This document shows, one piece after another, positions 17,112 through 25,817 of a DNA stretch of 64,000 bases (its first letter is position 1; each line of letters opens with the position of its first letter). The notes under the pieces are model-generated. The model was not told where the DNA came from. It worked only from the letters and a program-made list of their open reading frames with translations, and searched no databases. The stretch is from Rhodospirillaceae bacterium (GTDB lineage: Bacteria > Pseudomonadota > Alphaproteobacteria > Rhodospirillales > Rhodospirillaceae). The DNA lies in assembly GCA_002737725.1 (NCBI GenBank), contig NSIP01000004.1:124001-188000 (forward strand), in the 5' to 3' direction. A program made the position numbers and the translations under genes.

Positions 17112-20100
17112 ATGAACGCCATTATTGATGCCGCATTTCACCACACACGTATGGTGGTCGTGTCGTTGGTGGTGCTTTTTCTGGCAGGCACCATTGCTTA
17201 TGTCTCGATCCCCAAAGAAGCAGAGCCCGAGATCAAGATTCCACTGATTTTTGTATCCTTGCGCCTCGACGGCGTCTCGCCGGGTGATGCCGAGCGTTTG
17301 CTAATCCGTCCCGTCGAAGAAGAAATGCAAGCCCTGCAAGGGATCAAAGAAATTCGTGCCACCGGGTTTCAAAGCGGCGCATCGGTGGTTTTGGAATTCG
17401 TCGCCGACACCAAAATGGACCGCGCGCTGGATGACGTGCGCGAGGCCATGGGGCGCGCGCGGCCAAAAATCCCAGTCGATGCCGACGAGCCGGTGGTGCG
17501 CGAGTTTAATCAAGGCGGCTTCCCTATTCTGACGGCCAGCATTGCTGGTGATGTCCCTGAACGCACCCTGCTGCATATGGCGCAGGATTTACGCGACCGC
17601 GTCGCACAACTGCCTAACGTGCTTGAGGCCAATGTGTCGGGTGTGCGCGAAGAGCAAGTGGAGATTATCATCGATCCACTGCGGCTTGAGCACTACGGCA
17701 TCAGCAACCAAGAACTGTTCCAAATCATCAGCCGCTCAAATCGCCTCGTGGCAGCGGGCAACCTAGATACCGGACGGGGCAAATTCTCGGTCAAAGTGCC
17801 GGGGCTGTTTGAGGATGTCGGCGATATTTGGGAACTGCCCATCAAAGCCGACCGTAATGGAACAGTGAACTTATCGGACGTAGCCGAAATCGGCCGCACG
17901 TTCAAAGACGCCAGCACTTTTGTGCGGGTCGACGGCCAGCGCGCTGTCACGCTCGATGTGGTGAACCGCCGCGGCACCAACGTGATTCAAAGTGTCGAGG
18001 CCATCAAGCAAGTGATTGCCCGAGAAACCAAAGCCTGGCCTGCAAGCATTCACGTGCAAATCATCAATGACCGTTCCATCAATGTGAAGGCGCAGCTCGG
18101 CACCATCGAGAACGGCGTGATTTTCGCGATCTTCCTGGTCATGGCCGCCTGCATGGGGCTGTTAGGCTTGCGCAATGGCCTGCTGGTGGGCTTGGCGATC
18201 CCCGGATCGTTCCTCACAGGCATTCTGGTGATGTATTCCTTGGGCATGTCGATCAACTTCGTCGCGGTGTTCGGGCTGATCCTTGTCACCGGCATGTTGG
18301 TGGATGATGCCATCATCGTGGTGGAGAATGCCGACCGCCGCATCATGGCCGGGCAAATTCCAAAATTCGCCTACGCCGATTCCGCCAAGCGGCTGGCTGT
18401 GCCCGTCATCACCTCGACGCTCACCACCATCGCGGCCTTCGTGCCATTGATGTTCTGGCCCGGCTTCATCGGCCAATTCATGGGGCTACTACCCTTCACA
18501 GTGATTATCGTGCTGGTCGCATCGCTGATCATGGGTTTGATTTTTGTGCCAGCCGTCGGCGGCATGCTGAAAGCCCCGTCGGGCGTGACCTGCAACTTAA
18601 TAACAGTCGAAGACAAATCAATTGTTCACCCACAGCAAGCGTCGGGTTGGGTTAAGGCCTACATTGACCTGCTTGAAAAAGCATTGAACCACCCCGGCCG
18701 CGTGCTCAGCATTTCATTGGGCTTGCTCGTCGTTGTGCCTGCGCTGTTCTTCGCTGTCGGCAAAGGCTTTACGCTCAATCCAGCAGAAGAACCGCGCTCG
18801 GCGGCTTTGCGTATTCATGCCTTGGGCAACATGTCGCTCGATGAGCAAGATGGCTTGGTGAAAGAGGTTGAGCGGCGCATCCGCGATATCCCCGACTTTG
18901 ACCACGTCTACACCCGCACAGGGCGACCCGCGGGGGCGACAGGCGAAGACGAAGATGTGATTGGAGAAATTCGCCTGCTGTTCAAAGAGTGGGGCGAGCG
19001 CCGCACGGCCGATGTCGTGCTGAGCGAGGCGCAAGCTCGCATCCGTGATCTACCGGGAATTATTGTCGAGTCGAAAAAAACGCTGCATTTGTCGAACGAC
19101 ACCAGTATCGAGATTCTGGTGGCTTCGAAGTTTCCTGAACTACTGATGGATGCGACTGCTAAAATTCGCCATGGCATGGATAAAATCGAGGGCTTGCGCA
19201 ATCTGGATGACACCCTGCCCCTGCCCGGCATCGAGTGGGAACTGGATGTGGACCGTTCTGAAGCGGCGAAATACGGCGCTGATCTCACAACCGTGGGCGA
19301 TTCCATCCGCCTCATCACCAATGGGCTGCGGCTGGGGCGCTATCGCCCGGACGATAGCGTCGAGGAAATCGATATTGTCGTGCGCTACCCGTCAGAGTAC
19401 CGCAACTTACGTCAGCTCGACTCCATCCGTATTGAGACCCGCGATGGCCAAGTGCCGATTTCGAATTTCGTGAAGCGCAAACCGGTGCAAGAGGTGTCGG
19501 AAGTTCAACGCGTCGATGGCAAACGCATCTTGAAACTGACGTCAGGAACCATGCCCGGCGTGTTCGCCATCGATAAGGTGAAAGAGACAAAAGAGATGAT
19601 TGCTAAGCTGAATCTCGACAGCCGCGTCGAGATTCATTTCAAGGGTGAAGAAGAACTGCAGCAGGAAAACACCAATTTCCTGATCTTCGCATTTGGGTCG
19701 GCAGTATTCCTCATTGCCATGATCTTGCTGGCCGAGTTCAACAGCTTCTTCTCGGTGATGTTGATTTTGTCAGCCGTGCTGCTTTCGACCATTGGTGTCT
19801 TTGCGGGGCTGATTATCGCGCAAACGCCATTCGTCATGACCATGACCGGCGTGGGCGTGATTGCCTGCGCAGGCGTGATTGTGAAAAATAACATCGTGCT
19901 GCTCGATACTTACAACATCTTCAAGCACGAGATTGCCGACACGCGCGAGGCCATCATGAAAACGTGCGTGCAGCGCCTGCGCCCGATTTTGCTGACCAAC
20001 CTCACGGCGATCTTGGGCTTGGGGCCCATCGCATTGCAACTGCACGTCGACTTCTTTGCCCGCACGGTGGAGTACGGCACGCCTGCCCTGCAATTCTGGA

Positions 20101-20315
20101 AACACTTGGCGATTGCGATGATTTACGGCCTGGGCTTTGCCACCGCATTAACACTAGTGGTCACACCCTCGGTGCTGATGCTGCAGCATAACTTAGCCAA
20201 AAAGGCGCGTGGGCTGCTTCATCTCGACGACAACGACAGTGCTGACAAACCCGTTGAAATGCCCGCCATGGCCTCGGCCGAAATTCGCACGCTGCATCGG
20301 CCTGCAGCGGAGTAG
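17112..20315 (+). CDS. RND multidrug efflux permease (HAE-1/AcrB type)
   Basis: A 1067-residue inner-membrane proton-driven exporter. Usual RND layout: N-terminal helix, periplasmic porter loop, six helices, second loop, final six helices. The proton relay is intact: the Asp pair in GMLVDDAIIVVEN (398-399), Lys925 in GVIVKNNIVLLD and Arg957 in RLRPILLTNLTAI, equivalent to AcrB D407/D408, K940 and R971. The sequence resembles the less-studied 'efflux RND transporter permease' groups rather than E. coli AcrB itself. No outer-membrane TolC-like gene is encoded here, so the channel must come from elsewhere. Substrate unknown. Confidence 0.92.
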   Translation: MNAIIDAAFHHTRMVVVSLVVLFLAGTIAYVSIPKEAEPEIKIPLIFVSLRLDGVSPGDAERLLIRPVEEEMQALQGIKEIRATGFQSGASVVLEFVADTKMDRALDDVREAMGRARPKIPVDADEPVVREFNQGGFPILTASIAGDVPERTLLHMAQDLRDRVAQLPNVLEANVSGVREEQVEIIIDPLRLEHYGISNQELFQIISRSNRLVAAGNLDTGRGKFSVKVPGLFEDVGDIWELPIKADRNGTVNLSDVAEIGRTFKDASTFVRVDGQRAVTLDVVNRRGTNVIQSVEAIKQVIARETKAWPASIHVQIINDRSINVKAQLGTIENGVIFAIFLVMAACMGLLGLRNGLLVGLAIPGSFLTGILVMYSLGMSINFVAVFGLILVTGMLVDDAIIVVENADRRIMAGQIPKFAYADSAKRLAVPVITSTLTTIAAFVPLMFWPGFIGQFMGLLPFTVIIVLVASLIMGLIFVPAVGGMLKAPSGVTCNLITVEDKSIVHPQQASGWVKAYIDLLEKALNHPGRVLSISLGLLVVVPALFFAVGKGFTLNPAEEPRSAALRIHALGNMSLDEQDGLVKEVERRIRDIPDFDHVYTRTGRPAGATGEDEDVIGEIRLLFKEWGERRTADVVLSEAQARIRDLPGIIVESKKTLHLSNDTSIEILVASKFPELLMDATAKIRHGMDKIEGLRNLDDTLPLPGIEWELDVDRSEAAKYGADLTTVGDSIRLITNGLRLGRYRPDDSVEEIDIVVRYPSEYRNLRQLDSIRIETRDGQVPISNFVKRKPVQEVSEVQRVDGKRILKLTSGTMPGVFAIDKVKETKEMIAKLNLDSRVEIHFKGEEELQQENTNFLIFAFGSAVFLIAMILLAEFNSFFSVMLILSAVLLSTIGVFAGLIIAQTPFVMTMTGVGVIACAGVIVKNNIVLLDTYNIFKHEIADTREAIMKTCVQRLRPILLTNLTAILGLGPIALQLHVDFFARTVEYGTPALQFWKHLAIAMIYGLGFATALTLVVTPSVLMLQHNLAKKARGLLHLDDNDSADKPVEMPAMASAEIRTLHRPAAE

Positions 20316-20325
20316 CCCATACATA

Positions 20326-20365
20326 TCAAAAAAAGGGGGCGGAGCTTTGCGGCCCCGCCCCTTTC
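20326..20365 (-). terminator. Rho-independent terminator for the SnoaL-like gene
   Basis: Arms GGGGCGG (20336-20342) and CCGCCCC (20355-20361); on the minus strand the stem is followed by a run of seven T. It lies between the convergent pump and SnoaL-like genes and serves mainly the latter. Confidence 0.8.
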
Positions 20366-20379
20366 ACTTTCAAGACCAC

Positions 20380-20919
20380 TTATTTCTTCTCAGGGCTCGC
20401 GCCGGGCGCGGGCGGCAACTGCAACCCGAGCTGCCACAACTGGCCAACGTTGTCGGCATTGCCCCAGCGCTCAACGACCTTACCATCTTTAAACTTGTAA
20501 ATGTCAGTCGCCGAAATACGGGCGGTTTTGCCCGTGGCGGCTTGTGCACCCATAGCCCCTGTCATTTTGCTGGTCAACACCACGCGGGCAATCAAGTAGT
20601 CGCCTTGGCAAATGACCAACTCATTCTCGTATTTACGCTCACCAAATGTCTTGAACGACTCATCATACATCGTGGCCATTCTTTCGACTTTCATGGGCGT
20701 TTTGGTGCCGCCGCCCCGGTCTTGATTATGGCTGATGAACTCGGGCGCATAGAATTTCGGGGCAACCGCGCTGTTGCGCGGGATGAACATCTCGTTGGTC
20801 ATGCCCATATAGGCGATGTAGTTAGGGTTTTTGGCATCGCAGCCCACGAAGGTGCCGCCCTCAGCCATAGCAGGACCTGTCAGCAAAATAGCTGATGCAG
20901 CTAACAAAAGATTCTTCAT
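20380..20919 (-). CDS. Exported SnoaL-like protein
   Basis: A 179-residue protein with a clear signal peptide (MKNLLLAASAILLTGPAMA) and a SnoaL/ester-cyclase-like domain: APEFISHNQDRGG, then the RISATDIYKFKDGKVVERWG end segment typical of polyketide-cyclase-like NTF2 proteins. It is therefore likely periplasmic, which is unusual for the fold but seen in proteobacteria. GAGGAGA precedes the ATG at 20919. It follows the M29-like gene by 26 bases and both probably form one unit. Confidence 0.8.
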   Translation of the reverse strand: MKNLLLAASAILLTGPAMAEGGTFVGCDAKNPNYIAYMGMTNEMFIPRNSAVAPKFYAPEFISHNQDRGGGTKTPMKVERMATMYDESFKTFGERKYENELVICQGDYLIARVVLTSKMTGAMGAQAATGKTARISATDIYKFKDGKVVERWGNADNVGQLWQLGLQLPPAPGASPEKK

Positions 20920-20945
20920 TGTTGTCTCCTCATATTGATGAATTA

Positions 20946-22151
20946 CTATTTCAAAAACAGGCCGTCTTTGAGCCAAACTTCGCCGTTCAGCGTGATGGTG
21001 CAGTCGGTGAATAAATCCCGCCAGCGGTTGTAGCCACCGCCCGCAACTGCCCCACCAATTTCAGTGTTATTCCCCAAACCGATCCGCACAACGCCCGCGC
21101 CATAGCCATAATAGGGAATCCAGGGGTCGCGTTCGGGCACGGTGAGCAGCGGATTAAACCCCAGGCCCAGTTCGCGAAAAAACCTCACGGCTTCGGGCTG
21201 CGCATCGAGTTCAGCGCGCATAAACTCCACACCCTTTTTGGCCGTCACGGATGCAATCTTGCCCTTCTTGATGGTGACCTTCGCACCTTCCACCGAGCGC
21301 GCACTCCAACGCGAAGGCCCATAGGCGATCACACCGTTCACGGTGCTCTCGATGGGTGCCACGCGAATCACACCGGGCGGAATCTCGATTTCGCGCTCTA
21401 CCAATGTTTTCAAAGGTCGTACGCGTTCGGCAGACGCCACGCCGTCTTGACGAATCACAGGACGGTCACCGATTTCAAAACTAAGATCAGTTCCGAGTGG
21501 CGTGATCATGCGCACCTTGCCGCGCTTCATGGCCGTCACAAACCGGGCTTGATGATCGGCCAACGCCGCATAATCGGTGTTTAAAATCGCGTTCTGGTAC
21601 GTGACGTCGATGGTTTGCATGGCCGGTGCCGGATGGCCGGGCATGATGGTCACGCCCGTCAGGCCCAGGTCACTTCCCAGCGGGCCATACGCATCCGTCC
21701 AATGGAAATGGATGGTGCGGCGCGGCCCGCCCTTTTCCACCAACAGCCGCTGCATGGCTTTGTAGGCTGGGTGGGCAGGATTTGTGCCCGGCAGCATGAT
21801 GGCGGCATCGACATCCACCAGCATATTCACATACGCTTCGATAGACGCATCCAACCCAGCGCGAAGTGTTTTAGCATCCCACTCTGCTGGGTACGGCGTT
21901 TTCAACGCATCGATCACACCCAAATCAACGCCACCGGCTTTCATGACGGCGTAGCGAATATGAGGTTGAAATTCGTTCATGTAGCCTGGCATAGCGACCG
22001 AGATCACACGCTCACCCGGTTGAAGCTGCAATTGCGTGACAATGCGCTCGGCGATGGCTTGGTATTGAATGGTGCGTTGTGGCAGAACCTGATTTTGGGC
22101 AAGCGCTGCGCCACTGAGGAACAGTGATAACGTCAGTGTTCGGATTAACAT
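20946..22151 (-). CDS. Exported aminopeptidase-T-like (M29) protein lacking metal ligands
   Basis: A 401-residue protein with signal peptide MLIRTLTLSLFLSGAALAQ and the general layout of the M29 aminopeptidase family: LGTDLSFEIGDRPV in the middle, then EIPPGVIRVAPIESTVNGVI and an IGLGNNTEIGG segment. In true M29 enzymes the second of these reads P.GEV with a metal-binding Glu, the third follows a Glu, and the end has HxD. Here they read PPGVI, GVVRIGLG and FTD, so most metal ligands appear replaced. GTAGGGG precedes the ATG; the frame continues upstream. Either a non-catalytic relative or a different chemistry. It pairs with the exported SnoaL-like gene. Confidence 0.65.
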   Translation of the reverse strand: MLIRTLTLSLFLSGAALAQNQVLPQRTIQYQAIAERIVTQLQLQPGERVISVAMPGYMNEFQPHIRYAVMKAGGVDLGVIDALKTPYPAEWDAKTLRAGLDASIEAYVNMLVDVDAAIMLPGTNPAHPAYKAMQRLLVEKGGPRRTIHFHWTDAYGPLGSDLGLTGVTIMPGHPAPAMQTIDVTYQNAILNTDYAALADHQARFVTAMKRGKVRMITPLGTDLSFEIGDRPVIRQDGVASAERVRPLKTLVEREIEIPPGVIRVAPIESTVNGVIAYGPSRWSARSVEGAKVTIKKGKIASVTAKKGVEFMRAELDAQPEAVRFFRELGLGFNPLLTVPERDPWIPYYGYGAGVVRIGLGNNTEIGGAVAGGGYNRWRDLFTDCTITLNGEVWLKDGLFLK

Positions 22152-22236
22152 GGCCCCTACCCATTCGCATTTGTTGCACACCACATTAGTATGCGCAGAT
22201 GCGGCCGAAACCGAAAGAACGTAAACAGTCCACGTC

Positions 22237-22851
22237 ATGAACGAATTCCACGATCATTGGCAGCGTGTCTACGGCAAAAAGGCTGAAACCAGCGTCAGTT
22301 GGTATCAAGCCACGCCTGCGCGCGCGTTGGCCTCTGTCCGCGAAATCGCGCCCAGCTTAGAGGCGAGTATCATCGACATCGGCGGTGGCGCTTCAACGCT
22401 GGTCGATGGATTGCTTGAGGTTGGATATACCGACATCACGGTGCTCGACATTGCCGCCGCCGCACTTGAAAAATCCAAGGCGCGGCTTGGAGCGCGCGCG
22501 GCACACATCAACTGGATGGCGGCTGACATCACATCCTGGTCACCGTCACGGACCTGGGATGTGTGGCACGACCGCGCGGCGTTTCATTTCCTGACAACGC
22601 CCGAGAACCAAACGCGTTATCTCAATGCTTTAGAACGCGGCACGAAGGCCGGGTCCCACGTGATCATGTCAACTTTCGCGCTCGATGGGCCAGATCGCTG
22701 CAGTGGGTTACCTGTGCAGCGCTATAGCGCGCAAACATTGGCACAAAAAGTTAGCCCGCTATTTAAGCTCATGGAAGAGAGCCAAGAGCAGCACCTCACC
22801 CCATGGGGTGCGACACAAAGCTTCACATTCGCCGTCTTTGTGCGCAGCTAA
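22237..22851 (+). CDS. Class I SAM-dependent methyltransferase
   Basis: A 204-residue cytosolic methyltransferase. Motif I is IIDIGGGAS (about 45-53), motif II ITVLDIAAAAL (about 68-78), and WMAADITSW marks the loop contacting the adenine. The opening HWQRVYGKKAETSVSWYQ is typical of a small-molecule methyltransferase subgroup found next to thiol and tellurite genes; the substrate is not identifiable. Divergent from the M29-like gene (85 bp) and tail-to-tail with the Mpo1-like gene (4-base overlap). Confidence 0.85.
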   Translation: MNEFHDHWQRVYGKKAETSVSWYQATPARALASVREIAPSLEASIIDIGGGASTLVDGLLEVGYTDITVLDIAAAALEKSKARLGARAAHINWMAADITSWSPSRTWDVWHDRAAFHFLTTPENQTRYLNALERGTKAGSHVIMSTFALDGPDRCSGLPVQRYSAQTLAQKVSPLFKLMEESQEQHLTPWGATQSFTFAVFVRS

Positions 22852-23384
22852 GCGGTTTTTGACACGGCGTTGTATTTCACCGAGCGGCTTTGAATTTCGC
22901 CTTCAAGGTTTTTTTGCTGGCCCAGCGCAAACAACATTTCAGCAATCAGAAAAGGCGGTGCCATGAACACTTGCGTTGCATTGCTGAACACGGCCGGGCG
23001 ACGTCCTTCAAAATAGTGGCCGACGAATTGGATAATCCAGCCACCCACGAAACAAATTCCAAAGATAGTCCACACAGTCGCTGGCGCGCGGCTGCCAACG
23101 CTCTCGGCTAAGGCGTACAACACGCCATAGATTAGCGCGGCAATCAGGCCAATGACGAAAACATTGCTGAGGTGAAAGGCAACCAGGGCGACAAAAATAA
23201 AACTGCCCAGCGAGAACACCAACGGCCCATCAGGGCCGGGCAAAGTGACGAGATGAGCCTGCGAGGCTGCGAGCAACAACGAATACACGATCATCGGCAC
23301 GCCAATGTGATGCGTTGCCTGATTTCGCCCATCACGGTGATAGGCTGCATACATTGCCAGTTGCTCTATGAACCACTCGCGCAT
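22848..23384 (-). CDS. Mpo1-like (DUF962) membrane protein
   Basis: A 178-residue protein of the Mpo1/YGL010w family. In yeast Mpo1 is an iron-dependent dioxygenase in alpha-oxidation of 2-hydroxy fatty acids. Visible signature: YAAYHRDGRNQATHHIGVP (about 12-30) with several His, four or five membrane helices, and QFVGHYFEGRRPAV near 120-135. The His residues that would hold iron are kept. Whether the bacterial protein has the same activity is inference. Confidence 0.85.
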   Translation of the reverse strand: MREWFIEQLAMYAAYHRDGRNQATHHIGVPMIVYSLLLAASQAHLVTLPGPDGPLVFSLGSFIFVALVAFHLSNVFVIGLIAALIYGVLYALAESVGSRAPATVWTIFGICFVGGWIIQFVGHYFEGRRPAVFSNATQVFMAPPFLIAEMLFALGQQKNLEGEIQSRSVKYNAVSKTA

Positions 23385-23416
23385 GTTTCACCTTGGAGCG
23401 TTTCGGGGCTTAGAGT

Positions 23417-24673
23417 TTAGCCCATTCGGTGAGGAACGAAACGGCTGGTATTTTGGGTAATCAGCGAAGTGTCTTCACGCAGGCCAATCCCACAGCTTTG
23501 ATCGCCGATCACCCAACTGCCAATCACGGCATGGTGGGTGCAGCTTTGGCCACTGAGTGTGCGGCCCTCTGCACGCGCCATGGGCGCAGCAGCTTGATAT
23601 ATATAGCCTTCGCGTCCGTAAGGACCATCGACCGAGGCATGGGGCGCGCCGACCACTTGCCCCTTGGCCCCAAGCGTAGCCAACGAGATGTTGGCCCCTT
23701 CTCGACCCAACTTGGGCTTGGCAAAGACATCCGAGCCCGACTTGAACTGTGCCGTCTCAAAATGACTTTCCAGCAAATACGGATGATCTGGGAACAGTTT
23801 CCATAAAACAGGAAGAATGCCTTTGCTAGACAGCACCAACTTCCAAGCCGGTTCAATCACGCGCAAAGATCCGCCCATCACAGCTTTGGCCATTTGGTCG
23901 CCAAACGGATCGGACAGCACCCAATCCCAGGGCAGAAGTTTATACAGCGAAGAAATCTTCTCCCCGGCCAAATCAACAAAATAACTCTCACCCGCCGCAT
24001 CATCTTCTGGGCTCGACCACCCAATATCGGCCGCAGCAATCATCTTGGTAGCAAAGCCCGCCTCGATGGCCACGTCTTGCATATAACGCACCGTGCCCTC
24101 GTCTTCGGGATGAGGTGCGAAACTGGTGAGGTGCAGCACATAAGGGCCCGCGCTCGCCTTGGCCAAGTCCGACCAAGCAGCCACCAACGCTTCGTGGATG
24201 GAATTAAATTGATCGCCGTCGGGGTGGCAATCTTGCAGCCAATGCCATTGTACGACGGACGCTTCGAATAAGCCTGTGGGCGTGTCGGCGTTATATTCCA
24301 AAAGCTTTGGCGTCACCTCGCCATCGTTTAAGCCTGGAAAAGCAAAGTCAAAGCGACCGTAAATAGGCTTCTCATCAGCCTGATGCCTGCGCCACGAATT
24401 TTCAACGAGGTCAGCGACACTGTCGGGATAGCCAATGGCTTCATACAGGCCTTTGGTGACAACGTAATCCACCGCCTGAAGGCACATCTGGTGCACGTCG
24501 TTGGTCGCAGCCTCAATCAGGTCCACTTCATCGGGCGACAGCACCCAACACGCATTCTCATCCCAATACTCGAGCTTCTCACCTTTGTCGGTCAGTGAGG
24601 TGTGCCAGTCGAATCCAATCTTTTCTACTTTGGCCTGCCAATGCTCGCGTGGCGCAAGGACGTCGCGATGCAC
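23417..24673 (-). CDS. Glutathionylspermidine-synthase-like ATP-grasp protein (YgiC/YjfC type)
   Basis: A 418-residue protein with the C-terminal synthetase (ATP-grasp) domain of bifunctional glutathionylspermidine synthase but no amidase domain, as in E. coli YgiC and YjfC. Visible marks: PKLLEYNADTPTGLFEASVVQ (about 130-150), LGREGANISL for nucleotide binding, and the C-terminal GSWVIGDQSCGIGLRED. The YgiC/YjfC proteins have ligase structure but their substrate is not settled. It is the last gene of an operon with DUF1190 and DUF350 genes, the same trio as yjfL-yjfM-yjfC. The neighbour's stop is 4 bases upstream. Confidence 0.88.
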   Translation of the reverse strand: MHRDVLAPREHWQAKVEKIGFDWHTSLTDKGEKLEYWDENACWVLSPDEVDLIEAATNDVHQMCLQAVDYVVTKGLYEAIGYPDSVADLVENSWRRHQADEKPIYGRFDFAFPGLNDGEVTPKLLEYNADTPTGLFEASVVQWHWLQDCHPDGDQFNSIHEALVAAWSDLAKASAGPYVLHLTSFAPHPEDEGTVRYMQDVAIEAGFATKMIAAADIGWSSPEDDAAGESYFVDLAGEKISSLYKLLPWDWVLSDPFGDQMAKAVMGGSLRVIEPAWKLVLSSKGILPVLWKLFPDHPYLLESHFETAQFKSGSDVFAKPKLGREGANISLATLGAKGQVVGAPHASVDGPYGREGYIYQAAAPMARAEGRTLSGQSCTHHAVIGSWVIGDQSCGIGLREDTSLITQNTSRFVPHRMG

Positions 24674-24677
24674 GGCC

Positions 24678-25301
24678 TTAAGAACCAGCGCTCATGCCGC
24701 GCCCTGTGGAGCCAAAACCGCTGCGCGCAACCGTGCGCGTGCCCGCCAAAGCCCCCGTTGGTGACATTCGCGTGCGAACAGTGGTGGCTGCATTGGGGTT
24801 GAGCGCCTGACCGGGGGCCAGCCGCGAGACTGCGCGGTCGCCTGAATACAGAAAACCACTGCGGTCGGCATACACGGGACGAGGCTGCTGCATGGGCTGT
24901 TGCCCCACGCTGCTCATTCCACCGCCCAATGTACGACCCATCATGTAGCCCATGACCATGGGCATAAACATGCCAGACCCGCCCGATGCGCTTTGCGTGG
25001 AAGCAGCCGTTGTTGGCGCTGCTTCGCAGTTATCAAAGCCCGCCGCGAGGCATTCTTCGCGCGTGGCAAACTTCGGGGCTGATTGCGCATGTTGGGTTTT
25101 TGCCTCAGCAAAACCCTGGTCGCAGGCCTCGGGGGTGTAATCTTGTCGGCAGGCTTCCGACGATTGGTAAATATTTACGTCTGTATCCTGCGCGTTATCA
25201 CATGAGGCCAAGGCGCCAGCAGCGACGCCCACAAGCAATGTGGTCACGTAGCGCGAGCGGCGGCGTTTGGTTGTCGACTGAGGAATGGCGGAATTGGACA
25301 T
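24678..25301 (-). CDS. DUF1190 lipoprotein (YgiB/YjfM type)
   Basis: A 207-residue protein with basic N-terminus (KRRRSRYV), a hydrophobic stretch and the lipobox GALASC, so probably a lipoprotein. The DUF1190 signature follows: YQSSEACRQDYTPEACDQGF and FATREECLAAGFDNCE with six conserved cysteines. The rest is Gly/Ser/Met-rich and ends in a GFGSTGRGMSAG tail. YgiB-type proteins accompany YgiC-type ligases in enterobacteria. The role is unknown; its position between DUF350 and the ligase gene supports a joint function, possibly acting at the membrane. Confidence 0.87.
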   Translation of the reverse strand: MSNSAIPQSTTKRRRSRYVTTLLVGVAAGALASCDNAQDTDVNIYQSSEACRQDYTPEACDQGFAEAKTQHAQSAPKFATREECLAAGFDNCEAAPTTAASTQSASGGSGMFMPMVMGYMMGRTLGGGMSSVGQQPMQQPRPVYADRSGFLYSGDRAVSRLAPGQALNPNAATTVRTRMSPTGALAGTRTVARSGFGSTGRGMSAGS

Positions 25302-25311
25302 TGTTTACCCC

Positions 25312-25704
25312 TTAACTACTGATGGCGCCGGCGTTCAGCACGCCCATGGCGAGCGACAATCCGCCCAGCAAAATACCATAACCTGTTTTGTCTTTGGTGA
25401 TGCCGTCGTGAAGGCCGGGGATGAGCATCGTCACAATGAAAAGAGCGACCAATTGCCCGACCAAGCCAATGCCGCCCCAAACGATCATTTCCGTAATCTC
25501 GAAGGTGCTGGAAGCCGTACTGTGCAGCACCAATGCCATACCAATCGCCGTACCACTAAAGCTGATGGCAGCAGCGCTGTTGCCGTTGCGAATGAGTTCG
25601 ATTTCTTTGAAGGGCGTGACGAGCATATAAATGCCAAGCGCCACGGCGAGCAAACCGAGCGAGCTGCCAAGAAACATGGCGTATTGAGGCAAGCTATCAA
25701 TCAT
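25312..25704 (-). CDS. DUF350 membrane protein (YjfL type)
   Basis: A 130-residue integral membrane protein of four helices. The family segment ELIRNGNSAAAISFSG (about 42-57) and WGGIGLVGQLVALF are visible. The start at 25704 has AAGGAA upstream; an in-frame extension would add an unsupported leader. First gene of the DUF350-DUF1190-ligase operon. Function of DUF350 unknown; in other bacteria it occurs with polyamine or glutathionylspermidine-related genes. Confidence 0.85.
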   Translation of the reverse strand: MIDSLPQYAMFLGSSLGLLAVALGIYMLVTPFKEIELIRNGNSAAAISFSGTAIGMALVLHSTASSTFEITEMIVWGGIGLVGQLVALFIVTMLIPGLHDGITKDKTGYGILLGGLSLAMGVLNAGAISS

Positions 25705-25817
25705 GGAGTCAAATTCCTTAAACAAAGCGATCGACTCAGAAACTCTAACAGGGTGCTCTACCCTCCACATAGGTATTTCATGGCTAGAACACAACATTGG
25801 TTTGTTGTATTAAAAAT

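Noticed and set aside
15153-20315. A complete tripartite pump operon
   Set aside because: No outer-membrane channel gene is present in the window.
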